Positions 22,163 through 26,054 of a stretch of 26,054 nt of DNA are shown here, in pieces (position 1 is the first letter of the stretch; each line of letters begins with the position of its first letter). Below the pieces are notes generated by a model. The model was not told where the DNA came from, searched no databases, and was given only the letters and a program-made list of their open reading frames with translations. A program made the position numbers and the translations under genes. The stretch lies in assembly GCA_946479905.1 (NCBI GenBank), contig CAMLIA010000038.1, positions 1 through 26,054 on the forward strand. The letters run 5' to 3'. Source of the DNA: an uncultured Frankiales bacterium. GTDB lineage: Bacteria; Actinomycetota; Actinomycetes; Mycobacteriales; SCTD01.

Positions 22163-22951
22163 GTGAGGCACGGGCTGTTCCTGCCGATCTTCGACGAGCT
22201 GGCGGAACCACGGGTCGTGGCCCGGATCGCCGCCGATGCCGAGGCGGCCGGTTGGGACGGCGTCTTCGTCTGGGACCACATCGACTACCGGGCACCGGTC
22301 GTCGGCATCGCGGACCCCTGGGTGACGCTGGCCGCGATGGCCATGACCACCGAGCGCATCACGATGGGGCCGATGATCACCCCGGTCCCGCGACGCAGGC
22401 CGCTCAAGCTGGCCAGAGAGGTCGTGTCGCTCGACCGCCTGAGCAAGGGCCGGGTGGTGCTCGGGGTCGGCATCGGCGGCGACAACAGCGGCGAGCTGAC
22501 CCACACCGGTGAGCAGACCGACGACCGCGTGCGTGGGGCGATGCTCGACGAGGGACTCGCCCTGATGCAGCAGGCGTGGACGGGAGAGCCCTTGAGCCAC
22601 CGCGGCGAGCACTACGTCGCCGAGGACATGTTCGTGCGCCCGACCCCGTTGCAGGAGCGGCTGCCGATCTGGGTCGCCGTCCGCTCCGGCAACGCCAAGC
22701 CGCTCCGGCGCGCGGCCCGGCACGACGGCGTCTTCCCGATCGACATCGACCACCCTGACAAGCTCGCCGAGACGCTGGCCGCCCTCGAGCGCCCGGACCG
22801 GCCGTTCGACGTCGCGGTCGGCGCCCAGGACGACACCGACCCGCGCCCCTACGAGGCCGTCGGCGCCACGTGGTGGATGCGGGGCTTCTCGCCCTTCGGC
22901 GTCACCGAGTCCGAGGTTCGAGACGTGCTCGCGGCCGGGCCGCAGCGGTAG
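22163..22951 (+). CDS. LLM-class (luciferase-like) flavin-dependent oxidoreductase
   Basis: This 262-residue protein has the luciferase-like TIM-barrel pattern: HGLFLPIF at the first strand, AGWDGVFVWDHI, and RITMGPMITPVPRRRP, followed by LSKGRVVLGVGIGGD. The enzymes of this family use FMN or F420 to oxidise many substrates. It is somewhat short of the usual 280-350 residues. I cannot decide between FMN and F420. The GTG at 22163 begins immediately after the adenosyltransferase stop, with no clear Shine-Dalgarno, so it depends on coupling. It leads a set with two SDRs and a SnoaL protein, suggesting oxidation, ketone/alcohol interconversion and hydration or cyclisation of a small molecule. 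Substrate unknown. Confidence 0.85.
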   Translation: MRHGLFLPIFDELAEPRVVARIAADAEAAGWDGVFVWDHIDYRAPVVGIADPWVTLAAMAMTTERITMGPMITPVPRRRPLKLAREVVSLDRLSKGRVVLGVGIGGDNSGELTHTGEQTDDRVRGAMLDEGLALMQQAWTGEPLSHRGEHYVAEDMFVRPTPLQERLPIWVAVRSGNAKPLRRAARHDGVFPIDIDHPDKLAETLAALERPDRPFDVAVGAQDDTDPRPYEAVGATWWMRGFSPFGVTESEVRDVLAAGPQR

Positions 22952-22960
22952 GAGGACGAC

Positions 22961-23725
22961 ATGCAGCTGGACGGACGCGTCGCGCTGGTGACCGGCGGCG
23001 CCGAGGGGATCGGTCGCGGCATCGTGAAGCGCTACCTGGACGAGGGTGCGCAGGTGGTGCTCGCCGACGTCAACGTCGAGCTCGGGCAGCAGGCTGCGGC
23101 GGAGCTGGGTGCGCACTTCGTCCCCTGCGACGTCCGGACCCAGGCCGCCGACGCCGTCCACGCCACCGTGGAGAGGTTCGGGACCATCGACGTGCTCGTC
23201 AACAACGCCTGGGGCGGCGGCGAGCTGAGCCGGGTCGAGGCGAAGACCCGCGCCGGGTTCGACAACGCCTTCGGGGTCGGCTTCTTCGGGCCGTACGACG
23301 CCATGCGCGCGGCGTTCCCGGTCATGAAGGCCAAGGGCTACGGCCGGATCATCAGCATGTGCAGCCTCAACGGCGTGAACGCCCACATCGGCTCGGTCGA
23401 GTACAACGCCGCGAAGGAGGCCCTGCGCACGCTGACCCGGACAGCGGCACGCGAGTGGGCCGCCACCGGCGTCGTCGCCAACGTGATCTGCCCGGCCGCC
23501 CGCAGCGCCGCCCTCGAACGGGTCATCGCCACCAACCCGGAGATCGGGGAGATGGCCGACGCCAGCAACCCGATGGGCAGGATGGGCGACCCCTACGACG
23601 ACATCGCCCCCGTCGCGGTCTTCCTCGCGAGCGAGGGGGCGCGCTACCTCACCGGCAACACGCTGTTCGTCGACGGTGGCTCGCACATCAACGGCTCGGC
23701 GTGGGCCCCGGAGCTGCCGGAGTGA
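22961..23725 (+). CDS. short-chain dehydrogenase/reductase (SDR), classical type
   Basis: This 254-residue SDR has the cofactor motif TGGAEGIG (11-18) and the catalytic triad S135, Y148 and K152 (YNAAK), with the normal 13-residue Ser-Tyr spacing. The usual NNAG is NNAW (81-84), a less common form. The acidic residue after the second strand (LADVN) suggests NAD(H) over NADP(H). The C-terminal SEGARYLTGNTLFVDGG is a typical SDR end. The ATG has a very good AGGAGG ribosome-binding site about six bases upstream. Its final codon overlaps the next SDR gene as GTGA. SDRs oxidise or reduce alcohol/ketone groups. The substrate is not readable from sequence. Confidence 0.93.
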   Translation: MQLDGRVALVTGGAEGIGRGIVKRYLDEGAQVVLADVNVELGQQAAAELGAHFVPCDVRTQAADAVHATVERFGTIDVLVNNAWGGGELSRVEAKTRAGFDNAFGVGFFGPYDAMRAAFPVMKAKGYGRIISMCSLNGVNAHIGSVEYNAAKEALRTLTRTAAREWAATGVVANVICPAARSAALERVIATNPEIGEMADASNPMGRMGDPYDDIAPVAVFLASEGARYLTGNTLFVDGGSHINGSAWAPELPE

Positions 23726-24480
23726 GCCGCTACGGCCCGTGGGCGCTGATCACCGGCGGCTCGGAGGGAGTCGGTGCCGCGTTCGCCCGGCAGCTCGCGG
23801 ACCAGGGCGTGAGCAGCGTCCTCGTCGCCCGCAAGCCGGAGGCGCTCGAGCAGACCGCCTCCGAGGTGCGCTCGCGGGGAGCGCAGGCCCGCACCGTCGC
23901 CGCCGACCTGACGGCCGGAGTGGACGGGATCCTCGAGGCCACAGCCGATCTCGACCTCGGGCTGCTGGTCCTCAACGCCGGCGCCAACTCCTACGGCAGC
24001 GAGTACGTCGAGGGCGACCTCGACCGCCACCGAGCCGTCGTGGACCTCAACGTCACGTCCGCGATGTCGCTCCTGCACGCGGTCGGCGGCCGGCTCAAGG
24101 CCCGCGGCAGCGGTGGCATCCTCGTCGTCGGGTCCATGGCCGGGTACGTCGGGCAGGAGCGGATCTCCGTCTACGCCGCCGCCAAGGCCTTCCAGCGCGT
24201 CCTCACCGAGGGGCTGTGGCTGGAGCTCCGCCCGCACGGGGTGGACGTGCTGCACCTGGTGCTCGGCCTCACCCGCACCCCCGCCATGGAGCGCGCCGGC
24301 CTGCGGCTCGACGGCGCGGCGGACCCCGAGGACGTCGCCCGGGAGGGCCTGGAGCGGCTTCCGCACGGCCCGGTGCACGTGATCACCGGCAACCAGCGGG
24401 GCGCGGAGCGCCTCAACCGCTTCCCCCGCGACGAGGTCGTCTCGGGCCACGCGGAGCTGCTGAGGAGGCTGACCCCGTGA
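23722..24480 (+). CDS. SDR-family NAD(P)-dependent oxidoreductase
   Basis: This 252-residue SDR has TGGSEGVG (11-18), NAG (85-87) and a catalytic S138, Y151 and K155 (YAAAK). The start GTG overlaps the preceding SDR stop as GTGA. The basic residue after the second strand (VLVARKPE) suggests NADP(H). The sequence differs clearly from the first SDR, so this is not a recent duplication. Its own stop overlaps the following SnoaL gene as GTGA, showing a tightly coupled pathway. Two consecutive SDRs of different cofactor preference could catalyse separate steps of one route. Confidence 0.92.
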   Translation: MSRYGPWALITGGSEGVGAAFARQLADQGVSSVLVARKPEALEQTASEVRSRGAQARTVAADLTAGVDGILEATADLDLGLLVLNAGANSYGSEYVEGDLDRHRAVVDLNVTSAMSLLHAVGGRLKARGSGGILVVGSMAGYVGQERISVYAAAKAFQRVLTEGLWLELRPHGVDVLHLVLGLTRTPAMERAGLRLDGAADPEDVAREGLERLPHGPVHVITGNQRGAERLNRFPRDEVVSGHAELLRRLTP

Positions 24481-24881
24481 GCGACGTCGAGGCGATCACC
24501 CAGCTGATCGCGGCCTACGGCCCCGCGGTGGACCGTGGCGACGCCGAGGCGGTCGCCGACCTGTTCGTCGAGGACGGTTGGTACGCCGTCGCCGGCCGCC
24601 GCTACGAGGGCCGCGCCGCGATCGCTGCCATGGTCCGCAGCAGCGGCCACACCGGCCTGCTGGAGCAGGGCGCGGCCCATGTCATGGGCCTGCCCCGCGT
24701 CGACGTCGACGGGGACCGCGCGGTGGCGGTCAACCACACCGTGGTCTACGTCGGCGGGACCGTCTGGCGCGTCGCCGCCAACCGCTGGGAGCTGGTGCGG
24801 ACGCCCGACGGGTGGCGGGTCAGCACGCGCACGAACCGGCTGCTGGACGGCGACCAGGAGGCCCGCGACCTGCTGGCCTGA
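24477..24881 (+). CDS. SnoaL-like (NTF2-fold) protein
   Basis: This 134-residue protein begins with the SnoaL/NTF2-like pattern ITQLIAAYGPAVDRGD and AVADLFVEDGWYAV, and continues with EGRAAIAAMVRS and the terminal strands WELVRTPDGWRVSTRT. Like its relative at 1746 it has the '(V/I)DRGD' segment after the first helix. Family members act as cyclases, isomerases, epoxide hydrolases or small subunits of dioxygenases. It is the last gene in the LLM/SDR/SDR run, translationally coupled through GTGA. The next gene (DUF2550) converges with a single base between the stops. Confidence 0.85.
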   Translation: MSDVEAITQLIAAYGPAVDRGDAEAVADLFVEDGWYAVAGRRYEGRAAIAAMVRSSGHTGLLEQGAAHVMGLPRVDVDGDRAVAVNHTVVYVGGTVWRVAANRWELVRTPDGWRVSTRTNRLLDGDQEARDLLA

Positions 24882-24882
24882 T

Positions 24883-25311
24883 CTAGTCCGGGAGCGTCGC
24901 CCCGGGCGGCCGGGCCTCGAGCCACGCGAGGAAGCCGGTGAGGGCCGAGCTGTCGAGGGCGATCTGCACCACCTCGCCGCGCGAGACCAGCTCGAGGACC
25001 TCGACGCCCTTCAGCAGAGCGAGCGCCTCAGGTCCCTGCGGGGCCCGGCGCGACCGGACGGTGAGGTCACGGCGGGACAGCGTCCGGCGCGGCCGCAGGC
25101 TGAGGCTGAACACGCGGAACCACTGCAGGTCGTCACCGTCGTAGCGCCCGACACCGAGCACCCAGCCGCCGCCGTGCCGGCGGTCCCGCAGCCGCAGCGA
25201 GACCTCGATCGCGCCGCCCTCCCGGGCCAGCAGCCGGCGCCGCAGGGCGATCAGCAGGAACGGGACGACGACCAGCAGGACCAGGCCGACCAGCACGTCG
25301 AGGGTCAGCAC
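24883..25311 (-). CDS. DUF2550 family membrane protein
   Basis: This 142-residue protein has an N-terminal membrane helix (LDVLVGLVLLVVVPFLLIAL), then RRRLL and a cytoplasmic domain with the pattern GGWVLGVGRYDGDDLQWFRVFSL typical of DUF2550. The family is found just downstream of atpC in many actinobacteria (Rv1312 in M. tuberculosis) and its function is unknown. The start is GTG 25311, without an evident Shine-Dalgarno, 42 bp after the atpC stop. It is probably cotranscribed with the ATP synthase operon. Confidence 0.88.
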   Translation of the reverse strand: MLTLDVLVGLVLLVVVPFLLIALRRRLLAREGGAIEVSLRLRDRRHGGGWVLGVGRYDGDDLQWFRVFSLSLRPRRTLSRRDLTVRSRRAPQGPEALALLKGVEVLELVSRGEVVQIALDSSALTGFLAWLEARPPGATLPD

Positions 25312-25353
25312 GGTTCTGGGTCGCCGTGGAGCTCGCTGCGGCTGTCGGGCGTA

Positions 25354-25632
25354 CTAGGCCGAGACGCTCTCGCCGGCGGTCGTGGCGCTCTCGGCGAGGA
25401 TCGTCACACCCTGCTCGGTGACCGACAGGAACCCGCCGCTGACCGTCACCACGATGTCGGCTCCCGCGTCCTGCGAGATCCGGACGTCGAACCCCTCCGC
25501 CAGCTGGCCGAGCAGCGGTGCGTGCCCCGGGAGGATGCCGATCTCGCCCTCCGTCGTGCGGGCGAGGACCATGCTGGCCTCGCCGCTCCAGACCTCGCGC
25601 TCGACCGAGACCAGCTCGACGTGCAGAGCCAC
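25354..25632 (-). CDS. atpC: F1F0 ATP synthase subunit epsilon, short form
   Basis: This 92-residue protein covers the epsilon beta-sandwich domain: ELVSVEREVWSGEASMV, EGEIGILPGHAPLLGQL, then the strand FLSVTEQGVTILAES. It belongs to the central stalk of the F1 sector. The usual epsilon is about 120-140 residues with a C-terminal two-helix domain that can inhibit ATP hydrolysis. Here the frame stops soon after the beta-sandwich (ATTAGESVSA), so that domain is missing. The sequence after the stop shows no helical continuation in another frame that I could see. GTG 25632 has a clear GGAGG six bases upstream. A strong inverted repeat lies between atpD and this gene. Confidence 0.93.
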   Translation of the reverse strand: MALHVELVSVEREVWSGEASMVLARTTEGEIGILPGHAPLLGQLAEGFDVRISQDAGADIVVTVSGGFLSVTEQGVTILAESATTAGESVSA

Positions 25633-25708
25633 GGGGATCCTCCAGCGGGTTGTTCAGGCGGTGCGCAGATCCTACTGGCGCTGCCTGGTGGGTACGACAT
25701 GAGCACCG

Positions 25709-25750
25709 CCGCAGTGCCCGCTCGGGTGGTGCGTCGAGCGGGCGCTGCGG
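25709..25750 (-). repeat. strong inverted repeat between atpD and atpC
   Basis: The arms 25709-25724 and 25735-25750 are complementary over 16 bases with a single mismatch and a 10-base loop. The inner 9 bp (GCCCGCTCG/CGAGCGGGC) are perfect. It starts 11 bases after the atpD stop. There is no T-tract after it, so it is not a standard intrinsic terminator. An mRNA processing, stability or attenuation hairpin is more likely. Confidence 0.7.
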
Positions 25751-25761
25751 GCCGGCGGGGT

Positions 25762-26054
<293 letters not shown>

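Noticed and set aside
21419..23686. 755-codon minus-strand frame across the adenosyltransferase, LLM and SDR genes
   Set aside because: It is antisense to four recognised genes and has His/Asp/Arg-rich composition without any family match.

Overview
The window is GC-rich (estimated by eye at a little over 70% G+C), with GTG starts, GTGA/ATGA start-stop overlaps and very short intergenic gaps. Together with DUF2550 beside the ATP synthase genes, a SigE-type ECF sigma factor and a MurA with Asp in place of the catalytic Cys, this points to a chromosomal segment of a high-G+C Actinomycetota (actinomycete), Nocardioidales- or Frankiales-like. Species cannot be fixed from sequence alone. I see no rRNA, tRNA, CRISPR array, transposase or prophage, and no stretch over 300 bases without a gene.

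Layout. (1) 1-4059: a 5'-truncated ABC-type substrate-binding protein; a divergent pair, an AhpD-like protein and a SnoaL-like protein; then a 606-residue orphan. (2) 4084-12064, all minus strand, read right to left: substrate-binding lipoprotein, M14 zinc carboxypeptidase, PucR-type regulator, Leu/Val-type dehydrogenase, aminopeptidase N. The tight spacing suggests a peptide and branched-chain amino acid utilisation cluster. (3) 12132-17428, minus: a large secreted BNR/Asp-box protein with a C-terminal LAxTG sortase signal, a coenzyme-B12 ethylmalonyl-CoA mutase (MeaA/Ecm) and a STAS protein. (4) 17500-19676: a possible CRP-type site between divergent STAS and DUF2007-like genes, murA, and a small lipoprotein divergent from murA. 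(5) 19707-21561: ECF sigma factor, a 28-codon mini-ORF with ATGA overlaps at both ends, and a membrane-anchored protein that may be its anti-sigma partner. (6) 21587-24881: PduO-type cobalamin adenosyltransferase followed by an LLM oxidoreductase, two SDRs and a SnoaL protein. (7) 24883-26054, minus: DUF2550, atpC and the 3' end of atpD.

The MurA, adenosyltransferase, DUF2550 and ATP synthase neighbourhood is a known actinobacterial arrangement (as in Mycobacterium tuberculosis). The LLM/SDR/SDR/SnoaL set looks like an accessory insertion in it. The adenosyltransferase would make the adenosylcobalamin used by the mutase in the same window.

Most notable observations: the peptide/amino-acid cluster built around a PucR regulator; repeated TANNNT-like motifs 6-8 nt before start codons that lack a Shine-Dalgarno, suggesting leaderless transcripts; the coupled mini-ORF between sigma factor and membrane protein; a 16-bp inverted repeat between atpD and atpC next to an unusually short epsilon subunit; and the LAxTG-anchored surface protein.
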